A stretch of DNA of 64,000 nucleotides, from assembly GCA_000687675.1 (NCBI GenBank), contig JHWS01000010.1:1-64000 (forward strand). Direction: 5' to 3'. A model generated the notes under the pieces. It saw only the letters and a program-made list of their open reading frames with translations. It made no database searches and was not told the DNA's origin. Shown here in pieces: positions 45,049-54,161 of this stretch. This DNA comes from Lachnospiraceae bacterium NC2008. GTDB taxonomy: Bacteria > Bacillota > Clostridia > Lachnospirales > Lachnospiraceae. Within the stretch, counting starts at the first letter, position 1; each line of letters starts with the position of its first letter. Both the position numbers and the translations under genes were made by a program.

Positions 45049-48000
45049 GTGGATAAGCAGGAATACAAAATATTAACAGAAGAAATCATGACTCTTATAG
45101 CAAGCGAGCAGTTTGTGGAAGCAGCTAAGATAGCTGACAAGATAGACTGGCGTAAAGTTAGAAGCTTTAGCATGCTTCAAAGAATCAGCGATTTATATAA
45201 GTCTAACAGAAGATATGAAGAAGCTCTTGAGATTGAGCTCCTTGCATATGACAGAAATTCAAACAGCAGAAGTATAGTATATTCACTTTGTGAATTATAT
45301 TTGGAAACTGGGGACTTAGTTTCAGCCCTCCAGTATCTTGCCCTCTTTAAGAGAATGGCACCAAATGATGCTTCAGTTTATATCTTACAGTACAAGGTTC
45401 TTGAACTTGAAGAAACATCTCTTGAAGATAAGATTGAGCTTCTTGAGGAGTTTTGCCGTAAGGATTATAGAGAAGAGTGGGCTTACCAGCTTGCTTATCT
45501 TTATCATAGAATTGGCTTTGCTACAAAGTGTATCGAGGCCTGCGACCAGTTAATTACTTGGTTTGGAGATGGACCATTTGTAATTAAGGCTATGGAGCTT
45601 AAGATGCTTCATACAAAGCTTACTCCAAAGCAGCAGGAAGTATATGACAAGAGAATGCATATACAGAGTGAGATAGAGGCTGTGGAAAGTGACGAGTATA
45701 CATCTGAGAAGCCAGAACCAGGTGCTATGCCTGAGCTTGGGGAAGATGAAGACTTCCACGTTAAGACTATCGATATGAGTAAGTTTAATACTATCAACCT
45801 CCAGAAGGCTCTTGCTGAAAGTATGAGAGAGCTTATGGGTGAGGAAGAGAATAAGAACGAGAAGATTACTCAGAAGCTTATGTCTCCTATGATGGACGAC
45901 GATACTAATCCTCTTATGGATACAGATGCTATCCTTGAGGGCGAAGGTGACTACGAGTCAGAAGAGCTTGCTGAGAATTACGGCGATTATAACTACAACG
46001 AGGATTATACAACAGAAGAGTATGCTGAAGAAGGCTACGAAGAGGGCTATGAAGAGGGCTATGAAGAGGGCGAATATGAAGAAGAGCCTGTATATGAGGA
46101 GCCTATCTATGAGGAAAATGCTGAAGTTCCAGCAAATACTCCTGAGGGAGTACCTGATGAGACAGCATTTATCGCTAATCCTGGTTACAGATTTGCCAGC
46201 ACTAATACTGAGCCACAGAGGGTTTCTGCCAGAGATGAAGCCTATGAAGAGGAGCCAGTATTCGAGGAACCTGTTTATGAAGAGCCAGCTCTTTATGAAA
46301 GAGAAGCTGAGGATATTGTTAATGACATAGTTAACAGCCATGCCCAGACTGATACTTTCTTCGATGATAAGACTGGAGACATAATAATCGACACACCACC
46401 TGCAGGTATGGTTAATGAATCTGCATTTGATGATATAGAGAAGATTAGCGAAGATGCAGCTATGGCACTTGCCGCTGCAACTATTGGTGCTGCAGTTGGC
46501 GGTACAGGTAAGATTAAACTTACTGGTGATACAGGTAATCTTAAGATTGATGAGAACGGCAAGATTCGTACTGGAGGATTCTCAGCTAAGGGTATGCCTT
46601 TGCCTGAGAAAAAACCTGAGAAGGCCCCTTCCAATGCTACACTTGTTAAGGATGAAGAGGCAAAGGATGAAGCTAAGAAGGTTAATCCAGCAGGATTTAC
46701 TATACCTCTTATGCCAGTAGAACCAGCTATACCAGGAAGCTCAGTTACATCGCCAGAGATGTTTACAGCTAAGGTTGGTAATGTGGTTAACTCTTCCAGC
46801 ACAGCTGCCTCAGCAAAGAGCACAGGAAATACAGAGAAGCTTAATAAGATTCTTTCTCTTGAAAATGACGGCCAGATTAGTCTTGCACTTTCATCTGAGC
46901 CAGTTGTTGAAAAGCAGATTACTGGCCAGCTTAACCTTGATGACATGATGGATCAGTGGGAAAGCAAGAAGCATGATGCAGAGCTTCAGCAGCAGGAAGA
47001 TATTAAGAATTCTATCTTAGAGAAGACTGGCAATATATTTGATAACTATGACAAGGGTGCAAAAACTGGTATCCTTGCTCAGATCGAAGAAGAAGAGAAG
47101 GCCAACAAGCGTATCCTTAAAAATGACCTTGAGCTTAAGAAGGCTGATGACCTTAAGCTTACAGAGCCTGAGGTTAGCGAAGATATAGATGATCTTGAAG
47201 ATAAGAAGCCATTTAGTGCAACAGAAGCACTTAATCGTACATTTAAAAATACTATCTGGGATGAGATAGAGAAGGAAGAATCTGGCGTAGCCGGCGGAGC
47301 AGGTGCACTTGCAGAAGGTGCAGTGGCAGCCGGAGCAGCAGTAGCAGGGGCTGAGGCAGCTAGAGAAGCGGCAGCAGCAGGACTTGCAGGAGAAGTAGCA
47401 GGAGACGTAGCTGGCGTAGCAGCAGCTCTTGCATCAGACCTTCCTATAGAGGGTGCTACATCTGATGAAGGTGTTACATTCGGTGATACCCAGATAATTG
47501 ACAGTGATATTAAGACTGAGGCAGCAGCTCTTGCTGCTATGGAAATAGCAGAAAGTTCTAATGATGAACCAATCGTAGAAGATGGTTCACAGGATGAACA
47601 ATATACAGATGAAGCATATGCTGAAGATGAGTACGCTGGGGAATATGATGAACAGTATGACGAAGACGGCAACCTTATAGAAGGTGAGTACGTTGAGGGT
47701 TACTATGATGAAGATGGTAACTATGTAGAAGGCTACTATACTGACGAGGTATATGAAGACGAAGAAAGCCAGTATGCAGAAGAGTCATACGAAGATGAAT
47801 ATGCTGAGGAAGATTATGAAGAGGAAGTAGCAGCTTCCCTTAATACTGCAGAGATTAACGATATAGGCCATGCCCTTGAAGCCAATGCTGAAAAGGTAGA
47901 GAGCGATGTTGTTAATGAAAGCAACGATGACTACAGCGTAGACGAGGAAAGAGAGCTTTCTGTTGATGAGAAGGAACTCTTTGGCGACTTCTTATATTCT

Positions 48001-48702
48001 AAGAAGATGAGGGGTCAGATCTTAGAGGCTGTTGATATTATTAACCTTGCTCCATACGTGGGCAATGTCATTATCACAGGTGACTCTGATACAGAAATTA
48101 CAGCTCTTGCCAAGGCTATGATCAAGGAAGTTCAGCTTATAGACAGCAACTTCAGCGCAAGCAAGGTTGCCAAGATTAGTGGTCTTAAGCTTAATAAGAA
48201 GGACATTAACCAGATTATCTCTAAGCTTGCTAATGGTGCCCTTATAGTAGAAAATGCTGGCGAACTTAACAAAGATACCTTAGAGAACCTTACCAAGGCT
48301 CTTGAAAATGATAAGGACGGTATCATTATCGTACTTACAGATAGCAAGAAGAACATAGAGAAGCTTATTGACAGCTACGGTATAATCACTGGATACTTTG
48401 GTGCCAGAGTAGATATTACTCCTATGAATGAGATGGCACTTATTGAATATGCTAAGAAGTATGCATATTCCAGAGAGTACAAGATAGATGAAGAGAAGGC
48501 TGTACTTGCTCTTAGCGAGAGAATCGGCGAGCTTCAGATTGGCGACCACAATGTAACAACTAAAGAAATCGAAGACATCGTGGAAGATGCTATCTGGCAC
48601 TCAGAGAGGGCTAAGATATCAGGTTTCGTAAATATACTTCTTAACAAGAGATATGACTACGATGATATGGTTATTCTACGAGAGAAGGACTTCGAGTACT
48701 AG
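45049..48702 (+). CDS. Giant TPR/acidic protein with degenerate AAA-like C-terminus
   Basis: A 1217-residue cytoplasmic protein starting at GTG. Residues 1-210 form TPR-like helices (KIADKIDWRKVRSFSMLQRI, YLAYLYHRIG-type repeats). Residues about 215-480 are extremely acidic with YEEGYEEG and VYEEPIYEE repeats. About 480-960 is low complexity with an Ala/Gly-rich tract (AAVAGAEAAREAAAAG) and more acidic Tyr-rich repeats. The last 240 residues look like an AAA+ fold: GNVIITGDSDTEITALAKAM replaces Walker A, without the GKT/S lysine, and ALIVENAGELN stands at Walker B, without DE. It may be an ATPase-dead scaffold. The family and function are unknown. Confidence 0.85.
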   Translation: MDKQEYKILTEEIMTLIASEQFVEAAKIADKIDWRKVRSFSMLQRISDLYKSNRRYEEALEIELLAYDRNSNSRSIVYSLCELYLETGDLVSALQYLALFKRMAPNDASVYILQYKVLELEETSLEDKIELLEEFCRKDYREEWAYQLAYLYHRIGFATKCIEACDQLITWFGDGPFVIKAMELKMLHTKLTPKQQEVYDKRMHIQSEIEAVESDEYTSEKPEPGAMPELGEDEDFHVKTIDMSKFNTINLQKALAESMRELMGEEENKNEKITQKLMSPMMDDDTNPLMDTDAILEGEGDYESEELAENYGDYNYNEDYTTEEYAEEGYEEGYEEGYEEGEYEEEPVYEEPIYEENAEVPANTPEGVPDETAFIANPGYRFASTNTEPQRVSARDEAYEEEPVFEEPVYEEPALYEREAEDIVNDIVNSHAQTDTFFDDKTGDIIIDTPPAGMVNESAFDDIEKISEDAAMALAAATIGAAVGGTGKIKLTGDTGNLKIDENGKIRTGGFSAKGMPLPEKKPEKAPSNATLVKDEEAKDEAKKVNPAGFTIPLMPVEPAIPGSSVTSPEMFTAKVGNVVNSSSTAASAKSTGNTEKLNKILSLENDGQISLALSSEPVVEKQITGQLNLDDMMDQWESKKHDAELQQQEDIKNSILEKTGNIFDNYDKGAKTGILAQIEEEEKANKRILKNDLELKKADDLKLTEPEVSEDIDDLEDKKPFSATEALNRTFKNTIWDEIEKEESGVAGGAGALAEGAVAAGAAVAGAEAAREAAAAGLAGEVAGDVAGVAAALASDLPIEGATSDEGVTFGDTQIIDSDIKTEAAALAAMEIAESSNDEPIVEDGSQDEQYTDEAYAEDEYAGEYDEQYDEDGNLIEGEYVEGYYDEDGNYVEGYYTDEVYEDEESQYAEESYEDEYAEEDYEEEVAASLNTAEINDIGHALEANAEKVESDVVNESNDDYSVDEERELSVDEKELFGDFLYSKKMRGQILEAVDIINLAPYVGNVIITGDSDTEITALAKAMIKEVQLIDSNFSASKVAKISGLKLNKKDINQIISKLANGALIVENAGELNKDTLENLTKALENDKDGIIIVLTDSKKNIEKLIDSYGIITGYFGARVDITPMNEMALIEYAKKYAYSREYKIDEEKAVLALSERIGELQIGDHNVTTKEIEDIVEDAIWHSERAKISGFVNILLNKRYDYDDMVILREKDFEY
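46033..46076 (+). repeat. Tandem 12-bp repeats in the giant acidic gene
   Basis: The unit GGCTATGAAGAG is repeated three times, with one variant (GGCTACGAAGAG), and encodes GYEE units. It is a likely site of repeat-length variation. Confidence 0.7.
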
Positions 48703-48745
48703 GACTCAGCCTAGAATAAAATTAATATTATTTTGTAATTGATAA

Positions 48746-48792
48746 ACGGCCGTCTGCTTTGTGGGTTATACAGGGCAGGCGGTTGTTTGTAT
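48746..48792 (+). terminator. Probable terminator after the giant gene
   Basis: ACGGCCGTCTGC can pair with GGCAGGCGGTT and is followed by GTTTGT. The T-run is weak. Confidence 0.55.
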
Positions 48793-48859
48793 TACTAAAA
48801 CATTTCTATAGCAAAATCTTTGGCAATTTGCCCAAAAATATTACCAATTTCGCACTTAA

Positions 48860-48870
48860 TGTGGTATAAT
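48860..48870 (+). promoter_or_regulatory. Extended -10 promoter of glgB
   Basis: TGGTATAAT (TG at 48862-48863, TATAAT at 48865-48870) is an extended -10 element 49 bases before the glgB start. No good -35 is seen, which fits the extended type. Confidence 0.6.
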
Positions 48871-48918
48871 ATTACTTGCGTTAGCATAAAATGTATATGA
48901 AGGGCAGGTTACTAGAAT

Positions 48919-50892
48919 ATGGGAGAAAGCAAAAAGGCAGTAAAGTCGCAGTCTAGCAAAAAAGCTGAGCCTAAAAAACCAGCAAATCAGACTCCTAATC
49001 AGGAGGTTTTTATCTCAGAAGCAGATATGTTCGTATTTGGCCAGGGGTCACATTACGATATATATAAAAAACTTGGTGCACACCCTACAGTAAAGGATGG
49101 AGTTAAGGGTACATTCTTTGGTGTTTGGGCGCCTAATGCTAAAAATGTCAGTGTTGTAGGTACATTCAATGACTGGAATCCAACAGCATTTTACTTAAAT
49201 AGGTTAGGTGATATAGGCATATATGCCGGCTTTGTTCCAGGGGTTGGAGAAGGCGAGCTTTACAAATTCTATATAGAGACACAATCTGGTGAGGGAATAT
49301 ACAAGGCTGACCCATATGCTAACTATGCTGAACTTAGACCGGGCACTGCCTCTGTAGTCTATGATATTTCTAAGATTAAGTTCACTGATTCCAAGTGGAT
49401 GGAAGAACGTGCCAAGAAGAACGTATTTTGTGAGCCTATGGCTATATATGAGTGTCATATGGGTTCATGGATGAAACATCCGGACGGAACAGAGGACGGT
49501 TTCTACACATATCGTGAATTCGCAGATCGTATTGCAGAATATCTTAAGGAGATGAAGTATACCCATGTAGAACTTATGGGTATCGCTGAGCATCCATTTG
49601 ATGGAAGCTGGGGATACCAGGTAACTGGTTACTATGCACCAACTTCTAGATATGGTACTCCTGAGGATTTTGCTTATCTTGTAAATAAGCTTCATTCTAT
49701 CGGTGTTGGTGTTATCCTTGACTGGGTACCGGCACATTTCCCAAGGGATGCCTTCGGACTTGCAGAGTTCGACGGGGCTCCACTTTACGAGCATCCGGAT
49801 AAGAGACTTGGTGAGCACCCAGACTGGGGCACAAAGATATTCAACTATTCTAAGAATGAGGTTCGTAACTTCCTTATTGCCAATGCACTTTACTGGATCA
49901 AGGAATTCCATATCGATGGACTTAGAGTTGATGCAGTTGCTTCTATGCTTTACCTTGACTACGGTAAGAAGGATGGCGAGTGGGTTGCTAACAAGTACGG
50001 TGGCAATGAAAACCTTGATGCTATTGAATTCTTCAAGCATCTTAATTCAGTTATCCGCGGTATGAACAATGGTGCTATTACTATAGCTGAGGAGTCTACA
50101 GCATGGCCTAAGGTTACTGCAGCTCCTGAAGATGACGGACTTGGTTTCACATTCAAGTGGAACATGGGCTGGATGCATGACTTCTGCGATTATATGAAGC
50201 TTGACCCTTACTTTAGAAAAGGCGCTCATCATATGATGACATTTGCCATGAGTTATAACAGCTCAGAGAAGTACATCATGCCACTTTCACATGATGAGGT
50301 AGTTCACCTTAAGTGTTCTATGGTTAATAAGATGCCTGGCTACCAGGTTGATAAATATGCAAACCTTCGTACTGGTTATGCTTATATGTTTGGCCACTCT
50401 GGAAAGAAGCTTCTTTTCATGGGTCAGGACTTTGGCCAGGAGAGAGAGTGGAGTGAGAAGAGAGAGCTTGACTGGTATATGCTTGAGAATGACCTTAATA
50501 AAGGTATGCTTGAATATACTAAGGAGCTTCTTAAGATATACAGAAAGAATCCTTGCCTTTATGAGCTTGATGATTCATGGGACGGATTTGAATGGATCAA
50601 TGCTGACGATGCTGACCGCAGCACCTACAGCTTCATTAGAAAATCTAAGGATGGCAAGAACAATATCCTTGTAGTTCTTAACATGACACCAATCCAGAGA
50701 GATGACTACTACGTTGGTGTTCCACAAAAGGGTAAATATCACTTAATTCTTAACTCAGATGAAAAGCGATTTGGTGGTAACGGACTTGAGGTTGCTCCTT
50801 CATGTACAGCTGAAGAGATGGAATGTGACAGAAAGCCATACGCAATTAAGTTTAATTTACCAGCATATGGAGCAGTGATGTATAAATTTTAA
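48919..50892 (+). CDS. glgB: 1,4-alpha-glucan branching enzyme
   Basis: GlgB cuts alpha-1,4 chains and reattaches them as alpha-1,6 branches in glycogen. The 657-residue GH13 protein has a Lys-rich N-terminal extension (1-28) and a CBM48 domain (VWAPNAKNVSVVGTFNDWNP). The catalytic barrel has DGLRVDAVASML (nucleophile Asp), ITIAEESTAWP (acid/base Glu) and LPLSHDEVVH (third carboxylate). A C-terminal beta domain completes it. No other glycogen gene is adjacent, so the pathway is dispersed. It has its own promoter and terminator. Confidence 0.96.
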   Translation: MGESKKAVKSQSSKKAEPKKPANQTPNQEVFISEADMFVFGQGSHYDIYKKLGAHPTVKDGVKGTFFGVWAPNAKNVSVVGTFNDWNPTAFYLNRLGDIGIYAGFVPGVGEGELYKFYIETQSGEGIYKADPYANYAELRPGTASVVYDISKIKFTDSKWMEERAKKNVFCEPMAIYECHMGSWMKHPDGTEDGFYTYREFADRIAEYLKEMKYTHVELMGIAEHPFDGSWGYQVTGYYAPTSRYGTPEDFAYLVNKLHSIGVGVILDWVPAHFPRDAFGLAEFDGAPLYEHPDKRLGEHPDWGTKIFNYSKNEVRNFLIANALYWIKEFHIDGLRVDAVASMLYLDYGKKDGEWVANKYGGNENLDAIEFFKHLNSVIRGMNNGAITIAEESTAWPKVTAAPEDDGLGFTFKWNMGWMHDFCDYMKLDPYFRKGAHHMMTFAMSYNSSEKYIMPLSHDEVVHLKCSMVNKMPGYQVDKYANLRTGYAYMFGHSGKKLLFMGQDFGQEREWSEKRELDWYMLENDLNKGMLEYTKELLKIYRKNPCLYELDDSWDGFEWINADDADRSTYSFIRKSKDGKNNILVVLNMTPIQRDDYYVGVPQKGKYHLILNSDEKRFGGNGLEVAPSCTAEEMECDRKPYAIKFNLPAYGAVMYKF

Positions 50893-50920
50893 CAATAAAG
50901 AAGTAAAGTAGAATATGTTG

Positions 50921-50951
50921 ATCCCGCTATCGTAATGTTAGCGGGATTTTT
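50921..50951 (+). terminator. glgB terminator
   Basis: A perfect stem ATCCCGCTA / TAGCGGGAT is followed by TTTTTG. Confidence 0.95.
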
Positions 50952-51002
50952 GCATATGATATAATAACATAATAGTTATATAGATAGGTCAGGTAATTTG
51001 AT

Positions 51003-52424
51003 ATGGAAATGACAGTAGAGCTGTTTGATAACATAATCAATACTTCACAGGACTGTGTGTTCTGGAAGGACAAAGACAGGCGCTTTCTGGGAGTAAATCA
51101 GGCATTTCTCGATTATTATGGTTTTGAATCTGAAGATGTACTAATCGGAAAAACAGATGAGGATATGGGATGGCACTCTGATCCGGAGCCTTTTATGCAG
51201 GACGAACTTAGGGTTCTGTCAGGAGTAAGTACATATAAAGTACAGGGAAAATGCATCATCAAGGGAGAGGAAAGAGATATTATTGCTTCAAAACGGCCAC
51301 TGTACGACGGAGATAGGATTGTTGGATTAGTTGGCAGTTTCGTTGATATTACAGATGTGCTGCGTCGTAAAGAAGCAAAGGGTCAGGAAGTATATACTAT
51401 TGAAAAACTACGAAAATATAGTTTTTTCGATAAGATAATTGATGGGATAAGCCTTGATGAGATACTAGATCCCCTAACCGGGGTACTTTCCCGTTCCTAT
51501 GCGGTTCAGTTTGTCCGTAGTCTGATAGCAGAGAAAATACCATTTACATATTCGATGCTGGATCTGGATAATTTTAAGTATATCAATGATACCTATGGGC
51601 ATGGTGCCGGAGATAAAGCCCTTATGACAGTATCTGCCAAGCTTGCAGAATATACTGAAGGACATGGGTTAGTTGGCAGATTTGGAGGAGATGAGCTACT
51701 ACTTATCGACCTTGATAATACAACTTCTGAAAGCAAATCCACATTTTTCAAAAGGCTTTATACTGATTCAGGAGTAGTTCGTATCAATGTCGAATTTGAA
51801 AATGGATCATCATATATAACTGCCACAACAGGTGCAGCATCGTACCCGGAGGATGCCAGTAATTTTGATAAGATATTCGAACTTATTGATAAGATGTTAT
51901 ATCTTGGCAAGAGAAAAGGACGTAATTGTTATTCAATATATAATCATAAAGAGCATAAAGATATAGAAATAACAAAGCTTGCCAATCATGGTATGTTTAC
52001 AACCATGAAAAGATTAAGGGAAGAGATAGAAGGCAAGGATAGTATCGAAGAAAAAATCAAAGCTGTTAATCCTATTCTTTTGGAGATATTACAAATATCG
52101 GCTTTATATTATATTTGGAAAGATGGAAAAATCAGATGTGCAGGAGATGATTCTTTTGAAGCTCCAGCCGATGATATTGGCAATCTTATGATAGACGATA
52201 TGTTTACTGACAGAAGCCCTGAAAAGGTCAAGAAAGAGTCACCAATATTCTATTCATCGCTACAGGACAAAGGCTTTGAATCCGGTATGATTTCTAAAAT
52301 TCGTAGCAATGACTGTGTCCTGGGATATCTTATCTGTGTAGTAACCAGAAGCCAGCGTATATGGCAGGAAAATGAATGCGCAGTTATGTATTACCTGGCA
52401 CAGCTGCTGGCTGATACAAAATAG
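51003..52424 (+). CDS. PAS-GGDEF protein, putative diguanylate cyclase
   Basis: A 473-residue soluble signalling protein. A PAS domain lies at about 5-120 (FDNIINTSQDCVFWKDKDRRFLGVN, then GSFVDITDV). A GGDEF domain lies at about 155-315: DPLTGVLSR, DLDNFKYINDTYGHGAGD and the active site RFGGDEL at 226-232. Leu replaces Phe in GGDEF, which is usually tolerated. No RxxD inhibitory site is visible five residues upstream. The C-terminal 150 residues are GAF-like (LEILQISALYYIWKDGKIR ... YYLAQLLADTK). It probably makes cyclic di-GMP in response to a PAS-sensed cue; proximity to the motility block is suggestive only. Confidence 0.88.
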   Translation: MEMTVELFDNIINTSQDCVFWKDKDRRFLGVNQAFLDYYGFESEDVLIGKTDEDMGWHSDPEPFMQDELRVLSGVSTYKVQGKCIIKGEERDIIASKRPLYDGDRIVGLVGSFVDITDVLRRKEAKGQEVYTIEKLRKYSFFDKIIDGISLDEILDPLTGVLSRSYAVQFVRSLIAEKIPFTYSMLDLDNFKYINDTYGHGAGDKALMTVSAKLAEYTEGHGLVGRFGGDELLLIDLDNTTSESKSTFFKRLYTDSGVVRINVEFENGSSYITATTGAASYPEDASNFDKIFELIDKMLYLGKRKGRNCYSIYNHKEHKDIEITKLANHGMFTTMKRLREEIEGKDSIEEKIKAVNPILLEILQISALYYIWKDGKIRCAGDDSFEAPADDIGNLMIDDMFTDRSPEKVKKESPIFYSSLQDKGFESGMISKIRSNDCVLGYLICVVTRSQRIWQENECAVMYYLAQLLADTK

Positions 52425-52461
52425 TTGCTACTATAATGGCAAATATTGAAGAAAATCATAT

Positions 52462-52491
52462 AAAATGCTATTATAATAACAATAGTATTTT
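52462..52491. promoter_or_regulatory. Probable HipB operator overlapping the hipBA promoter
   Basis: The inverted repeat AAAATGCTATT (52462-52472) / AATAGTATTTT (52481-52491) surrounds a TATAAT at 52472-52477, 19 bases before hipB. Autorepression by HipB through such a site is the rule for this family. Confidence 0.65.
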
Positions 52492-52509
52492 GGGAATTGG
52501 TATATTATT

Positions 52510-52785
52510 ATGGATTTTATTCTTGAAACACCTTCCGACATAGCATTGAAGATTGCCAGAAGAATTAAAAATATAAGAAAAAGGCGAAAAATAACACAAA
52601 AACAAATGGCAACAAGATGCAACGTAAGTTATGCCTCGTACAGAAAATTCGAAGAAACAGGAATGATAGCATTTGTTTCTCTTATAAAAGTTGTTATGGA
52701 ACTTGGTCTTATAAACGAAATTAATGATTTATTTACTCAGCCAGTTTATCTAAGTATTGAAGAGGTAATCAATGACAGAAAATAA
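52510..52785 (+). CDS. hipB: HipB-like antitoxin (helix-turn-helix)
   Basis: A 91-residue DNA-binding protein with an XRE-type helix-turn-helix (ITQKQMATRCNVSYASYRKFEETG, about 33-56). Its neighbour is a HipA kinase whose gene starts 14 bases before this one ends. HipB-type antitoxins neutralise HipA and repress their own operon. The N-terminal METPSD-like segment (FILETPSDIALKIARRIK) is typical of HipB relatives. An inverted repeat over the promoter is the likely operator. No clear ribosome site is seen, so translation may be weak. Confidence 0.85.
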   Translation: MDFILETPSDIALKIARRIKNIRKRRKITQKQMATRCNVSYASYRKFEETGMIAFVSLIKVVMELGLINEINDLFTQPVYLSIEEVINDRK

Positions 52786-53971
52786 ATTAGATGTTTATTA
52801 TCATAATAGACATGTAGGTACCTTAGCTGAGATGCCTGACAAAAGAGTAGCTTTTCAATACGCTCAGTCATGGTTGAATGAAGGCTTTCCTATAAGTCCC
52901 TTTTCTCTCCCTTTAAAGAATGAAGTTTTTATTCCAAAAGAAGGCTCAAGAGATAAATTTTTAGGACTATTTGGAGTTTTTGCGGACAGTCTACCAGATA
53001 GCTGGGGTAGTCTTCTTCTTGATAAGTATTTAATGTCTATAGGAATAAAAAAAGAGTCTGTTTCAACACTAGACAGATTGGCATATATAGGTGAATCTGG
53101 TATGGGTGCTCTGGAATACAGACCTTGTAAGAAGTCAGATTATTCAATTGATATTTCAGGAATCGATTATGACATGATAGCTTCAGAGTGTGAAAAAATA
53201 TTAACTTCAAAACCTTCAGATCAGCTTGATATGCTTTATAATCTTGCAGGCTCTAGCGGTGGAACAAGACCTAAAGTTCTTCTTTCGGAGAATGGTAAAG
53301 AATGGATTGTAAAGTTTCCTGCAAGTAATGATCCTTCCATATGCGGAAAAAGAGAATATGATTATTCTTTATGTGCTAAAAAATGTGGTATAAACATGAC
53401 TGAAACTGGTTTAATTAAGTCTACTGTATGTGAAGGTTATTTTAAAACAGAGCGATTTGATAGAATTGTTAATCATAAGAAATTTGTGATTACTTTTTCA
53501 GGACTACTTGAGACTGATTATAGAGCTCCGTCCTGTGATTATGATACTTTTATGAAAGCAATCAGGGTTCTAACGAGGGACAATAAAGAGGATGTGATGC
53601 AAATGTTTAAGATTATGTGTTTTAACGTCCTGACCCACAACCTTGATGATCATACAAAGAATTTTTCTTTTGTTTATGATGATGAAAGACAGTGGAGGCT
53701 TGCCCCGGCATATGATATTACATATAGCGATACTTATTGGGGAGAACATACTACTTCTGTTAATGGAAAAGGAAAAGATATTACTGACGCTGATTTAATA
53801 AAAGTTGGTACTAATGCTGGCCTATCACAAAAAAAGTGCTCTGAACTATTAGATGAAATCAAAGAAAACATCAAAGATCTGGATATCTATCTAAACCACA
53901 AGCCTAAAAGGAAAAGTGGAAAAGTAAAACCTACTGACAGGATGTCGGAATTATCAGCAAAAGAAGAATAA
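52772..53971 (+). CDS. hipA: HipA-like serine/threonine kinase toxin
   Basis: A 399-residue full-length HipA. The N-terminal subdomain (VYYHNRHVGTLAEMPDKRVAFQY, with LPDSWG) is followed by the kinase core. SGGTRPKVLL matches the P-loop-like ATP-binding motif. HNLDDHTKNFSF carries the catalytic Asp and the Asn of the HipA signature, and APAYDITYSD has the metal-binding Asp. HipA kinases inactivate targets such as glutamyl-tRNA synthetase and induce dormancy. All key residues appear intact. The C-terminus ends with a Lys-rich tail. The target is unknown. Confidence 0.9.
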   Translation: MTENKLDVYYHNRHVGTLAEMPDKRVAFQYAQSWLNEGFPISPFSLPLKNEVFIPKEGSRDKFLGLFGVFADSLPDSWGSLLLDKYLMSIGIKKESVSTLDRLAYIGESGMGALEYRPCKKSDYSIDISGIDYDMIASECEKILTSKPSDQLDMLYNLAGSSGGTRPKVLLSENGKEWIVKFPASNDPSICGKREYDYSLCAKKCGINMTETGLIKSTVCEGYFKTERFDRIVNHKKFVITFSGLLETDYRAPSCDYDTFMKAIRVLTRDNKEDVMQMFKIMCFNVLTHNLDDHTKNFSFVYDDERQWRLAPAYDITYSDTYWGEHTTSVNGKGKDITDADLIKVGTNAGLSQKKCSELLDEIKENIKDLDIYLNHKPKRKSGKVKPTDRMSELSAKEE

Positions 53972-54078
53972 GCAAAAGCACAAGAGAATGGCAAACTCTT
54001 GAGATCATCTTCCATATCAAACCTCTTGTTATTTGACGCCCGTCAAATAAAGAATATTTTTCCCCGCCTCATTTTCCC

Positions 54079-54106
54079 TAAAGAAAAGCCCCTGATTATC
54101 CGAAAT
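54079..54106 (+). promoter_or_regulatory. Candidate sigma-28 (flagellar) promoter
   Basis: TAAA at 54079-54082 stands 16 bases before TCCGAAAT at 54099-54106, close to the TAAA-N15-GCCGATAA flagellar consensus. It precedes the large FliK-like gene and flagellin. An inverted repeat (ATGCGC...GCGCAT) lies between it and the start codon. Confidence 0.5.
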
Positions 54107-54161
54107 ATAATACAGTTACACGGGGTTACCATGCGCTGAAACCGCAGAAAGGCGCATCAAT

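Noticed and set aside
46293-46946. A 217-codon minus-strand frame opposite the giant acidic gene (also 47079-47672)
   Set aside because: Ser/Leu/Ala-rich low-complexity translation produced by biased codons on the real plus-strand gene; no start signals.
49465-50040. A 191-codon minus-strand frame opposite glgB
   Set aside because: It is antisense to a fully conserved enzyme gene and has no recognisable protein features.
54131-54160. A fourth double-hairpin element (ATGCGC...GCGCAT before the FliK-like gene)
   Set aside because: Only the GCGC words agree; the inner CCCGG hairpin and the CTCGATTTT end are absent.
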